From contig JAUXFI010000060.1 of the NCBI GenBank assembly GCA_030620125.1, positions 1 through 10,111 of the forward strand: a DNA stretch of 10,111 bases. The letters are read 5' to 3'. Position 1 is the stretch's first letter. Each line of letters opens with the position of its first letter. Position numbers and translations under genes: made by a program. Below are positions 1-5,901 of the stretch, in pieces. This DNA comes from Anaerolineae bacterium (lineage in GTDB: Bacteria > Chloroflexota > Anaerolineae > B4-G1). Under the pieces are notes generated by a model that saw only the letters and a program-made list of their open reading frames with translations, ran no database searches and was not told the DNA's origin.

Positions 1-731
1 CATCTGGATTGCGCTGCCTCGACCAGTCCTTCGAAGAGGCGGCGCATCACGGGATGGCTCTCGACCAGCACCTCGGGATGCCACTGCACGCCGACACAGA
101 AGGGATGGTCGGGTGATTCCAGTCCCTCGATGATACCATCGGGAGCGCGGGCGGTGACGACCAGGCCCGCGCCCACGACCTTGACCGCCTGGTGATGGGC
201 GCTGTTCACGCCCAACTCGCCATCCCCGGCCAGCGCAGCCAGCCAGCTACCCGCCGTCACCTCGACTGTATGGGCAATAGAGCTCGTGGGCCGGCCAGCG
301 ACGCTGCTGTGGGAGAGGGCGTTGGGAACATGGGTGGGGATGTCCTGGATGAGCGTCCCCCCGGCAGCGACGTTGACTATCTGGATCCCCCGGCAGATCG
401 CCAGCAGGGGGAGTCCTTCCGTCAGTGCCCAGCGTGCCAGCGCCAGTTCCGCCCGATCACGCCGCTCGTCTACGAACCACAGTAGCCTGCTGTCTTCCCC
501 GCCGTACAGTGCTGGCAGGATGTCCCCGCCGCCGGAGAGGACTAGCCCATCGAGGTGCTCAAAGACGGCGCGTAGTTTCGCCTCTTCCAGGTACGGCGGG
601 ATGACCACCGGAGCGCCGCCGCCCAACTCTACAGCCTGGACGTAGGCCTGGGAAATGGCGAACAGAGGCAAGTTGGGTGGGCGGGCGGATTGGTCGGTGC
701 GGCCGGTAATGCCAATGGCGGGGAGGGGCAT
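1..731 (-). CDS. Gamma-glutamyl-gamma-aminobutyrate hydrolase-like class I glutamine amidotransferase (PuuD / peptidase C26 type), 3' end cut off
   Basis: Reading the minus strand from ATG at 731 gives 243 open codons to the window edge, with no stop seen. The two leftover bases read TG, so the stop could be the very next codon. The protein starts MPLPAIGITG and has the C26 layout: an SGGGD turn near residues 66-70, the nucleophile elbow AICRGIQ with Cys113, VNSAHHQAV near 175-183, and the His-Glu pair in QWHPE (His218, Glu220). These are the expected Cys-His-Glu residues. PuuD-type proteins are about 250 residues, so the gene is nearly complete here. The family hydrolyses gamma-glutamyl amide bonds, for example gamma-glutamyl-GABA in putrescine breakdown; the actual substrate here cannot be read. 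The start lies 5 bp after the rplS stop with only a weak RBS, so translation is probably coupled to rplS. The family is clear, the substrate is not. Confidence 0.9.
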   Translation of the reverse strand, partial: MPLPAIGITGRTDQSARPPNLPLFAISQAYVQAVELGGGAPVVIPPYLEEAKLRAVFEHLDGLVLSGGGDILPALYGGEDSRLLWFVDERRDRAELALARWALTEGLPLLAICRGIQIVNVAAGGTLIQDIPTHVPNALSHSSVAGRPTSSIAHTVEVTAGSWLAALAGDGELGVNSAHHQAVKVVGAGLVVTARAPDGIIEGLESPDHPFCVGVQWHPEVLVESHPVMRRLFEGLVEAAQSR

Positions 732-736
732 TGGTG

Positions 737-1090
737 TTATCGGGTGCGCTTTTCTCGCAGGCGAGCGGCCTTGCCTCGCCGCTGCCGCAGGTAGTAGAGT
801 TGAGCGCGGCGAATGCGTGCCCGTCGCAACACTTCGACCTTCTCAAGGCGGGGCGAATGTAGCAAGAAAGAGCGTTCTACCCCAATGCCGTGGGAGGCGA
901 TGCGCCGCACGGTAAAGTTGGCGTTTGCGCCGCCCTTGTGCATACGGATGACGGTACCCTTGAAAACCTGCACGCGCTCGCGGTCGCCCTCGACGATGCG
1001 CGCGTGTACTTTGACGGTATCGCCCGGACGCAATTCGGGGATGTTTGGATTGGATTCCAGTTGACGTTCTAGTGATTCGACCAGGTTCAT
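737..1090 (-). CDS. rplS: 50S ribosomal protein L19
   Basis: The gene encodes a 117-residue basic protein, close to the usual 115 or so for bacterial L19, which sits at the 30S-50S interface. Family landmarks appear in order: an N-terminal helix ([10 protein letters not shown]), [20 protein letters not shown] near residues 18-37, VQVFKGTVI near 40-48, [22 protein letters not shown] near 59-80, and a very basic tail ([29 protein letters not shown]). The ATG at 1090 is preceded by AAAGGAA at suitable spacing. A good promoter with a 17-bp spacer lies at 1138-1166, and a hairpin occupies the start of the short leader. It heads a minus-strand unit with the amidotransferase gene. The common partner trmD is not next to it in this window. 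Confidence 0.97.
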   Translation of the reverse strand: MNLVESLERQLESNPNIPELRPGDTVKVHARIVEGDRERVQVFKGTVIRMHKGGANANFTVRRIASHGIGVERSFLLHSPRLEKVEVLRRARIRRAQLYYLRQRRGKAARLREKRTR

Positions 1091-1110
1091 AATACATTCC
1101 TTTCAAAGTT

Positions 1111-1131
1111 GCGTTCCCTGAAGGGCAACGC
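1111..1131 (-). promoter_or_regulatory. Stem-loop in the rplS 5' leader
   Basis: On the minus strand this stretch folds as GCGTT/AACGC (5 bp), a bulged G, then CCC/GGG closing a four-base loop. It begins near the predicted transcription start and ends 20 nt before the rplS start codon, just upstream of the AAAGGAA RBS. Leaders that bind L19 for autoregulation are known in some bacteria. Whether this small hairpin does so, or only stabilises the 5' end, is inference. Confidence 0.4.
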
Positions 1132-1137
1132 TCGCAG

Positions 1138-1166
1138 ATTATACTACGTTTCGCCGTCTAAGGCAA
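1138..1166 (-). promoter_or_regulatory. Promoter of rplS
   Basis: On the minus strand the -35 box is TTGCCT (1166-1161) and the -10 box is a perfect TATAAT (1143-1138), with a spacer of exactly 17 bp. The predicted start is near 1131, which gives a leader of about 40 nt before the rplS ATG. Position, strand and fit to the sigma-70 consensus are all good. Confidence 0.75.
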
Positions 1167-1180
1167 CCTCGGGAGATTCA

Positions 1181-1209
1181 GGATTTATGGATTTGAGATT
1201 TAGAAATCT
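1181..1209 (+). repeat. Short degenerate GGATTT(A/G) tandem repeat ending in an AGATTT-AG-AAATCT palindrome
   Basis: The units GGATTTAT, GGATTTGA and GATTTAGA follow each other, and AGATTT (1196-1201) mirrors AAATCT (1204-1209) across two bases. The element lies between the divergent promoters of rplS and the 37-residue ORF, in AT-rich DNA. It could be a decayed simple repeat or an operator-like palindrome; the sequence alone does not decide. Confidence 0.4.
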
Positions 1210-1249
1210 GAGATGTGCTCACAACGATGGGATTAGTGCAAATAGCCTA

Positions 1250-1278
1250 TTGAAATGGCGGCCACATGATGGTAATAT
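1250..1278 (+). promoter_or_regulatory. Promoter candidate for the small membrane ORF
   Basis: The -35 box is TTGAAA (1250-1255) and the -10 box is TAATAT (1273-1278), with a 17-bp spacer. The predicted start is near 1285, about 57 nt before the ATG at 1342. It is divergent from the rplS promoter. Confidence 0.5.
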
Positions 1279-1341
1279 AAGAGTGTCCCGTGATGTATAG
1301 AGTGCTCATTACCTATTGCCGTTGTTTGAGGAGAAGAGGAA

Positions 1342-1455
1342 ATGCTGCAGCCGGATATTGGCCCTCCGAAGACTGCCCAACTCTTGACTCGCATTCTGCC
1401 GGCTCTGGCCCTTGTGGTCGTCGGCCTCGCGCTGGTCATGCTGCTGTTTCGGTAA
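1342..1455 (+). CDS. Small hypothetical single-pass membrane protein (37 aa)
   Basis: The ATG at 1342 opens a 37-codon frame ending in TAA at 1453-1455. A purine-rich GAGGAGAAGAGGA lies directly upstream, giving a good RBS, and a promoter candidate with 17-bp spacing lies at 1250-1278. The protein begins MLQPDIGPPKTAQLLTR. Its remainder, about residues 18-36, is almost entirely hydrophobic (Leu, Ala, Val, Gly) and ends in Phe-Arg, so it reads as one transmembrane helix with a short polar N-terminus. I recognise no family. Support comes from promoter, RBS and composition together; a chance frame remains possible because it is so short. Confidence 0.5.
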   Translation: MLQPDIGPPKTAQLLTRILPALALVVVGLALVMLLFR

Positions 1456-1556
1456 GTCTGAGAATTGATCGGGCAACGCATACATACGTACTGTTAAAGT
1501 CTTGCATTGGGATCAACCGAGGAGACGTGATCCTGAAGAATAACGTTGCCTCGTTG

Positions 1557-1588
1557 CCGCGCCGGCCTTTGATCCAGGGCCGGCGCGG
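1557..1588 (+). other. 11-bp perfect GC-rich stem-loop
   Basis: CCGCGCCGGCC (1557-1567) is the exact reverse complement of GGCCGGCGCGG (1578-1588), with a 10-nt loop. It lies between the small ORF and the promoter at 1628. No T-run follows on either strand, so it is not a standard Rho-independent terminator. It could still act as a stabilising or factor-dependent 3' structure for the small-ORF transcript. Confidence 0.55.
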
Positions 1589-1627
1589 TCGCGTTCTGCG
1601 CTGAATGTGAACGTCGCGAAATGGTTC

Positions 1628-1656
1628 TTGACACCCATGTACCGGTGTGCTATACT
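1628..1656 (+). promoter_or_regulatory. Strong promoter of the aldolase-aminotransferase-phosphatase operon, with an inverted repeat across the -35/spacer
   Basis: The -35 box is a perfect TTGACA (1628-1633) and the -10 box is TATACT (1651-1656), with a 17-bp spacer. Transcription should start near 1663. ACACC (1631-1635) and GGTGT (1644-1648) form an inverted repeat overlapping the -35 box and spacer, where a repressor could bind. No regulator gene is visible nearby, so the operator role is inference. Confidence 0.75.
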
Positions 1657-1951
1657 GACGCCGTGAATGGTCTATGCTAATAGATCATTAGATATGCTGC
1701 TTTACCAGCAATGCCTACTCCGATTATTTGGGGCCGAGTTAGTTCAGTGGATGCAGTCCGCGGCGACGAGATCCAGCAAGGTAGAACTCGGAGCGTTTAT
1801 GGCCCTGCTGACAACTATCATCGGGTCCCACCCCGAACCAGATTATGCACCTGCACCTGGCTGGTTCCGAATCCAGAATGACCCCGCCAAAGTCCATCAC
1901 ATGACGCATCGGGTTCCGTGCCGGATGCTCACGAAAGAGAGGCTCAAATAA
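1657..1951 (+). promoter_or_regulatory. Long, possibly structured leader of the aldolase operon
   Basis: About 290 nt separate the predicted start from the aldolase ATG. Visible pairings are CCGAGTT/AACTCGG (1734-1740 with 1785-1791) enclosing TGGAT/ATCCA (1748-1752 with 1771-1775), TCGGG/CCCGA (1821-1825 with 1832-1836), CTGG/CCAG (1861-1864 with 1873-1876), and GCATC/GATGC (1906-1910 with 1924-1928) just before the RBS. I recognise no known riboswitch or T-box core. An open frame also crosses the region (separate entry), so this may be coding rather than leader. The aldolase RBS, AGAGAGG, is at 1936-1942. Confidence 0.35.
1667..1951 (+). CDS. Uncertain hypothetical ORF (94 aa) filling the aldolase leader
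   Basis: The ATG at 1667 opens 94 codons ending in TAA at 1949-1951, directly abutting the aldolase ATG at 1952 (TAAATG). There is no RBS, and the predicted transcription start (about 1663) would leave a leader of only a few bases, so it would need near-leaderless initiation. The protein begins MVYANRSLDMLLYQQCLLRL and has two Trp, several Met and no motif I know. Third-position bases show no strong GC preference. The exact abutment to the next gene argues for coding, while the missing RBS and weak codon signal argue against. I regard it as unproven. Confidence 0.25.
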   Translation: MVYANRSLDMLLYQQCLLRLFGAELVQWMQSAATRSSKVELGAFMALLTTIIGSHPEPDYAPAPGWFRIQNDPAKVHHMTHRVPCRMLTKERLK

Positions 1952-2830
1952 ATGTCAATAGCAAATGCGAGAGAAATACTGTTGAAAGCCACCGAGGGAA
2001 AATATGCCGTCGGTGCGTTCAATGTCACCAACATTATCCAGATGGAGGCCGTCGTAGAGGCCGCTGTAGACAGAAAGGCCCCTCTCATCATTCAGACCTC
2101 TGTGACGCCGTCCAAGTTTTTGGATCGCCACGTCTTTGTAGCGGTGTACCGGGCTCTGGCCGCGTCCGCCCCGATTCCGATAGCCCTGCACCTGGATCAT
2201 TGCAGGGACGTTGACTACTGCAAGCGATGTGCCGACGCCGGGTATACGAATATCATGATGGATGCCTCGAGACAGGTCTTTGAGGAGAACGTCAGGCAGA
2301 CCAAGGCGGTCTGCGATTACTGTCACGCGGCAGGCGGCATCTCTGTCGAGGGAGAGCTGGGCACGGTCTCAGGCGTCGAGGATCAGATCAAGGTTGCGGA
2401 GGACGAGGCCGCCCTCTGTGACCCGGAGCAAGCCGTCGAGTTCGTCGAGAGTACCGGTGTAGACTTGTTGGCTCCGGCGATTGGTACAGCTCACGGGATT
2501 TACAAGACGAAGGATCCAAAAGTTGACGTTGAGCGGCTCCGGAGGATAAACGAGTTGCTCAACGGGCAAGGGCCAAGAGTCCCTCTGGTGATCCACGGGG
2601 GAACCGGTCTTCCATTCGACATAGTGAAAGAGTTGATCGCATCCGGGGGGGCCAAGTTCAACGTGTCCACGGACCTGAAACACACTCTCATTGACGCCAC
2701 GTTCGGTTATATCCAGGGACACAGAGAGGAATACAATCCAGGAAAGATTGACATCGTCGTGAAGGATGCGATCAGGGAGAGGATTGGGTATTGGATTGAT
2801 ATGCTGGGCTCTGCTGGTAAAGCAGTGTGA
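1952..2830 (+). CDS. Class II (zinc-dependent) ketose-bisphosphate aldolase family protein
   Basis: The 292-residue product belongs to the FbaA/GatY/KbaY family, zinc enzymes that split or form ketose (bis)phosphates through dihydroxyacetone phosphate. Family marks in order: GAFNV (21-25), ALHLDHC with catalytic Asp82 and zinc ligand His83, SVEGELG (131-137), AIGTAHG with zinc ligand His181, VIHGGTGLP with zinc ligand His215, and KFNVSTDLK (235-243), the phosphate-binding Asn/Asp loop. The AGAGAGG RBS sits 9 nt before the ATG. It is the first gene after the promoter at 1628, with an aminotransferase and a HAD phosphatase downstream. Arg codons are mostly AGA/AGG, unlike transketolase in this window. 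Plain fructose-1,6-bisphosphate aldolase is possible, but the neighbours suggest a dedicated substrate. Confidence 0.9.
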   Translation: MSIANAREILLKATEGKYAVGAFNVTNIIQMEAVVEAAVDRKAPLIIQTSVTPSKFLDRHVFVAVYRALAASAPIPIALHLDHCRDVDYCKRCADAGYTNIMMDASRQVFEENVRQTKAVCDYCHAAGGISVEGELGTVSGVEDQIKVAEDEAALCDPEQAVEFVESTGVDLLAPAIGTAHGIYKTKDPKVDVERLRRINELLNGQGPRVPLVIHGGTGLPFDIVKELIASGGAKFNVSTDLKHTLIDATFGYIQGHREEYNPGKIDIVVKDAIRERIGYWIDMLGSAGKAV

Positions 2831-2894
2831 GACGTGAATGGGAGATTATTCCCCTGTAGCAAACGGTGACACTCAATTAACTCAAGGAGATACG

Positions 2895-4001
2895 GTGAAA
2901 AAGGTACAAGACTACCTCGTTCCATGGCTCAACGGGCAAAAAATGTACGTCTCTTCCCACATTGAACTGGCCTGGCAGGAGCCGAACCTCAAGAGGATGA
3001 TGTCGAACGAGAATCCCTGGGAGCCCTCTCAGAAGGTCCTCGATGCCATCAACGAGTACGCGAAGAAGGCGAACAGGTACCCAGACCAGGGCCTGGTCGT
3101 CCGCTCAAAGATTGCCGAGGTAAGAGGGGTGGACGGTCCTGAGAACGTCATGCTCGGCAACGGGACGAGCGAGGTCTACGATATGATCTTTCGCAGCTTT
3201 CTCTTGCCAGGTGAGGAAGTGATCCAGCACACGCCATGTTTTGGCATCTACAAATTACGCTGCGCGGCTCTGGGCGGCAAGCTGGTGTCGGTGCCTATGA
3301 TCTATGACAGGGAAAAAGGCGAGCTGTTGTTCGATCCCGATGCGGTGCTTGAAGCGATTACGCCGAAAACAAAGGTCATCGTGATCGCCAACCCGAACAA
3401 TCCGACCGGGAACTTTATGGACGAGGCGGGCTTTGTCAGAATCGCCGAGACCGGGGTTCCCTTCATCGTTGACGAAGCCTACATCGAGTTTGGTGGGATG
3501 GAAAGGTCCCTGGTAAAGCTGATCAAGGAACACGATAACGTCATCGTCACCTTTACTCTCTCCAAGGCGTATGGGCTGGCTGGCCTTCGATTTGGGTACA
3601 TGCTCGCACAGAAAGAAGTCGTTGATACGATTTCCTGTATGCTCATTCCCTGGAACGTTGGCACGATCCCGATGTGGGCGGCCCTGGCGGCTCTGGAAGA
3701 CACGGAGGCTATGGAGAAAAGGGTAGAATTCAACACCCGCGAGGCAAGATACATCGAAGAGGCGCTCAGGGACATCCCAGGTCTCACGATATTCCACTCG
3801 CACGGGAACTATATCCTCTTCGACGGCCAGGGGGCTGGCAAGAAGGGAATTGACATGGTGAAGTATGCGCGGGGACGAGGGGTGATTCTCAGGCCTCAGC
3901 CCGAGATGTATGGAAGCGATGGCTTCTTCCGGCTCACCATAGGGCTGGAGGACGAGAACAGGCTGGCCGTTCAGATTATCAAAGAGTTCTACACCAGTTA
4001 A
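2895..4001 (+). CDS. HisC-like class I/II PLP-dependent aminotransferase
   Basis: I choose GTG at 2895 (368 aa) because AAGGAG lies 5 nt before it. An in-frame ATG at 2838 would add 19 residues with no good RBS. The fold type I hallmarks are present (numbered from GTG): NGTSEV near 89-94, NPNNPTGN near 166-173 (Asn to the PLP ring), VDEAYIEF with Asp193 and Tyr196, SKAYGLAGLRFGY with the Schiff-base Lys224 and Arg232, and a C-terminal FFRLTIG with Arg346. This pattern matches the histidinol-phosphate aminotransferase branch, which transfers an amino group from glutamate to phosphorylated keto compounds; CobD-like relatives share it. No other histidine biosynthesis gene is near. Sitting between an aldolase and a sugar-phosphate phosphatase, it may aminate a keto or aldehyde sugar-phosphate product. 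Family is sure, substrate open. Confidence 0.9.
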   Translation: MKKVQDYLVPWLNGQKMYVSSHIELAWQEPNLKRMMSNENPWEPSQKVLDAINEYAKKANRYPDQGLVVRSKIAEVRGVDGPENVMLGNGTSEVYDMIFRSFLLPGEEVIQHTPCFGIYKLRCAALGGKLVSVPMIYDREKGELLFDPDAVLEAITPKTKVIVIANPNNPTGNFMDEAGFVRIAETGVPFIVDEAYIEFGGMERSLVKLIKEHDNVIVTFTLSKAYGLAGLRFGYMLAQKEVVDTISCMLIPWNVGTIPMWAALAALEDTEAMEKRVEFNTREARYIEEALRDIPGLTIFHSHGNYILFDGQGAGKKGIDMVKYARGRGVILRPQPEMYGSDGFFRLTIGLEDENRLAVQIIKEFYTS

Positions 4002-4031
4002 TCGCTTCAAGCCTTTCAGGAGGAACAGAAA

Positions 4032-4802
4032 ATGACACAGATCAAGGCGCTCGTGTTCGACCAGGATGGGGTCATCATTGATACGGAGAGGGACGGCCAC
4101 AGGGTCGCTTTCAACCAGACCTTTGAAGAGTTCGGGTATGATTTCCAGTGGGACGTGGAAAAGTACCACGAACTGCTCCAGGTATCCGGCGGAAAGGAAA
4201 GGATGCGGCACTATCTCCATACCGAAGGCTTTGGTGTCGCGGTAAAGCCAGAGGAGGAGGATGAACTCGTAAAGGAACTGCACAAGAGAAAGACCGCGAT
4301 CTTTATCGATCTCATAGAAAGCGGAAAGCTTCCCCTCAGGCCGGGCGTCAAGAGGTTGATGCAGGAAGCTATGGCGGCGGGCCTGACGTTGGGCGTATGT
4401 ACTACATCTAATGAGAGGGCAGCCCACGCTGTTGCTTACAACATCCTGAAAGATATCCAGTTCGATTTTGTCCTTGCGGGGGATGTGGTGAGCAGGAAGA
4501 AGCCGGACCCCGAGATCTACAACCTGGCCCTGCAGAAGACAGGCCTAAAGCCCGAAGAGTGCATCGTCATCGAAGATTCGAGAAACGGCGTTCTGGCTGC
4601 CACGGCTGCTGGAATGTACGTCGTGGTGACGACAAACGTCTACACGGAGAGGGAGGACCTCAGCAAGGCGGACGTTATTGTCACCTGCCTGGGTGATCCC
4701 GATGGCGAGAGAGGGGAACTGAAGCAAGGTGGGGACGGGCTTGATTATGACGGGATTCTGCACATTGACCAGTTGATGGAGTATTTTTCGGGCGAGAGTT
4801 AG
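4032..4802 (+). CDS. HAD-superfamily phosphatase of the CbbY (xylulose-1,5-bisphosphate phosphatase-like) branch
   Basis: The product has 256 residues and all four HAD motifs: FDQDGV with nucleophile Asp10 and acid/base Asp12, CTTSN (123-127), KKPDP with Lys157, and VIEDS with Glu181 and Asp182 for magnesium. A helical cap lies between motifs I and II. The stretches DTERDGHRVAFNQTF (17-31), SGGKERM (52-58), PLRPGV (101-106) and AGDVVSRKKPDP (149-160) closely resemble plant and bacterial CbbY as I remember it. CbbY removes a phosphate from xylulose-1,5-bisphosphate, a RuBisCO by-product. No RuBisCO is seen, so a related sugar bisphosphate or the product of the two upstream enzymes is also possible. 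A perfect AGGAGG (4018-4023) sits 8 nt before the ATG. Eleven of twelve Arg codons are AGG/AGA, a sharp contrast with transketolase downstream. Confidence 0.87.
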   Translation: MTQIKALVFDQDGVIIDTERDGHRVAFNQTFEEFGYDFQWDVEKYHELLQVSGGKERMRHYLHTEGFGVAVKPEEEDELVKELHKRKTAIFIDLIESGKLPLRPGVKRLMQEAMAAGLTLGVCTTSNERAAHAVAYNILKDIQFDFVLAGDVVSRKKPDPEIYNLALQKTGLKPEECIVIEDSRNGVLAATAAGMYVVVTTNVYTEREDLSKADVIVTCLGDPDGERGELKQGGDGLDYDGILHIDQLMEYFSGES

Positions 4803-4870
4803 AGACTGGCCTCGGCGATTTTTCGGTAGACTCTTGGTCGAACAAAAGGGGTGAAGGGAAGGAATATCTG

Positions 4871-5872
4871 GTGGAAGGCTTGTTGGGATTGCCTCCTTTT
4901 TTGTTGTTCTTTGTGGGTATAGCGCTTCTGTTCGATTTCCTGAACGGGTTTCACGGTAGCGCCAACACAGTAGCGACGATGATCTCGTCGCGCGCGATGG
5001 CGCCACGGAAGGCGCTGGCTCTCAGCGCTATCGCCAACTTTATTGGCCCGTTCCTGTTCGGCGTCGCCGTCGCCACGACCATCGGCCACGAAGTGGTGGC
5101 AGAGCAGGCTGCGACTCTCCCGGTCGTCCTGGCTGCGTTGATAGCGGCCAGCGTCTGGAACTTGCTGACGTGGCTGCTGGGGATTCCATCCAGTTCCTCC
5201 CATGCCCTGATTGGGGGACTGGTTGGCGCGGCTGTCATAGGTTATGGCTTTCAGGCCATTCTCCTGCCCGGTCTGCTGAAGGTGCTACTGGCGCTGCTGC
5301 TCTCCCCTATTGCCGGGTTGCTCGCTGGTTATGTGTTGATGAAGGTCACGTTCTTTCTGGCACGAGGGGCCACTCCGCGCATCAATGTTTTCTTCAAGCA
5401 CATCCAGACCCTGACCGCCACGGTGTTGGCACTGAGCCACGGGACCAACGACGCCCAGAAGACGATGGGAATCATCACAATGGGCCTGCTGGCCGGAGGG
5501 ACGTTGACCCATTTCACGGTTCCTACCTGGGTGGTCACTGCCTGTGCCGGGGCGATGGCGCTGGGAACGGCGCTGGGCGGGTGGCGGATCATCCGCACCC
5601 TGGGCGGCAAGTTCTACAAGGTCCGGCCAGTCCACAGCTTTGTGTCCCAGGCTGCCTCGGCAGGGGTGATTCTGGGGGCCGCCTTTATGGGAGGTCCAGT
5701 TAGCACGACCCACGTGGTCAGCACCACCATCCTGGGCGTGGGCTCAGCCGAGCGACTGAGCAAGGTCCGTTGGGGTGTCGCGGGGCAGATCGCTGTTGCC
5801 TGGATTCTGACCATTCCTGTTGCCGGGCTTCTGGCAGCGACCTGTTATCTACTCATCGAGAGAATTATGTAG
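4871..5872 (+). CDS. PiT-family inorganic phosphate transporter
   Basis: The 333-residue membrane protein starts at GTG 4871 with GGAAGGA about 8 nt upstream. It shows the PiT inverted-duplication signatures: NGFHGSANTVATMISSRAM (25-43) and GIPSSSSHALIGG (104-116) in the first half, SHGTNDAQKTMGI (189-201) and GGPVSTTHVVSTTILG (274-289) in the second. Roughly ten hydrophobic segments are spread along the chain. PiT proteins import phosphate (or metal-phosphate) with H+ or Na+. The first-half signature normally carries Asp after His (as in NGFHDTAN of E. coli PitA from memory); here it is Gly29, while the second-half Asp193 is kept. The usual DUF47/PhoU-like partner is not adjacent. It lies 68 bp after the phosphatase on the same strand with no terminator visible, so read-through is possible. 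Arg codons are mainly CGN, unlike the preceding operon. Confidence 0.92.
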   Translation: MEGLLGLPPFLLFFVGIALLFDFLNGFHGSANTVATMISSRAMAPRKALALSAIANFIGPFLFGVAVATTIGHEVVAEQAATLPVVLAALIAASVWNLLTWLLGIPSSSSHALIGGLVGAAVIGYGFQAILLPGLLKVLLALLLSPIAGLLAGYVLMKVTFFLARGATPRINVFFKHIQTLTATVLALSHGTNDAQKTMGIITMGLLAGGTLTHFTVPTWVVTACAGAMALGTALGGWRIIRTLGGKFYKVRPVHSFVSQAASAGVILGAAFMGGPVSTTHVVSTTILGVGSAERLSKVRWGVAGQIAVAWILTIPVAGLLAATCYLLIERIM

Positions 5873-5901
5873 AGCGCGGGCTGCCAGAGCCCCAATCGTC
5901 C

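Noticed and set aside
1516..1604. Possible 25-codon ORF from a GTG near 1527 after GAGGAG
   Set aside because: The RBS is only two bases from the GTG, the product is a basic peptide without features, and the frame is dominated by the perfect 11-bp palindrome.
1731..1876. tRNA-like pieces: TTAGTTCAGTGG (D-arm-like) near 1739 and GGTTCCGAATCC (T-arm-like) near 1863
   Set aside because: The two pieces are more than 100 nt apart, no acceptor stem or anticodon arm joins them, and the T-arm-like piece has one extra base in the loop. I see no tRNA.
2838..2894. Upstream ATG start for the aminotransferase at 2838
   Set aside because: It has no good RBS and adds 19 residues of low-complexity polar sequence, while GTG 2895 has AAGGAG at 5 nt and begins at the expected family N-terminus.
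3255..4427. Long 390-codon minus-strand frame opposite the aminotransferase and phosphatase
   Set aside because: It lies antisense to two genes with full family motifs, has no recognisable motif, and is explained by the codon structure of the opposite strand.
4803..4870. Terminator between the phosphatase and the phosphate transporter
   Set aside because: There is a short T-run in CGATTTTTCGG, but no stable GC-rich stem precedes it.
5873..5901. Shared terminator between the convergent phosphate transporter and lipA genes
   Set aside because: The 29-bp gap has no clear inverted repeat followed by a T-run on either strand.
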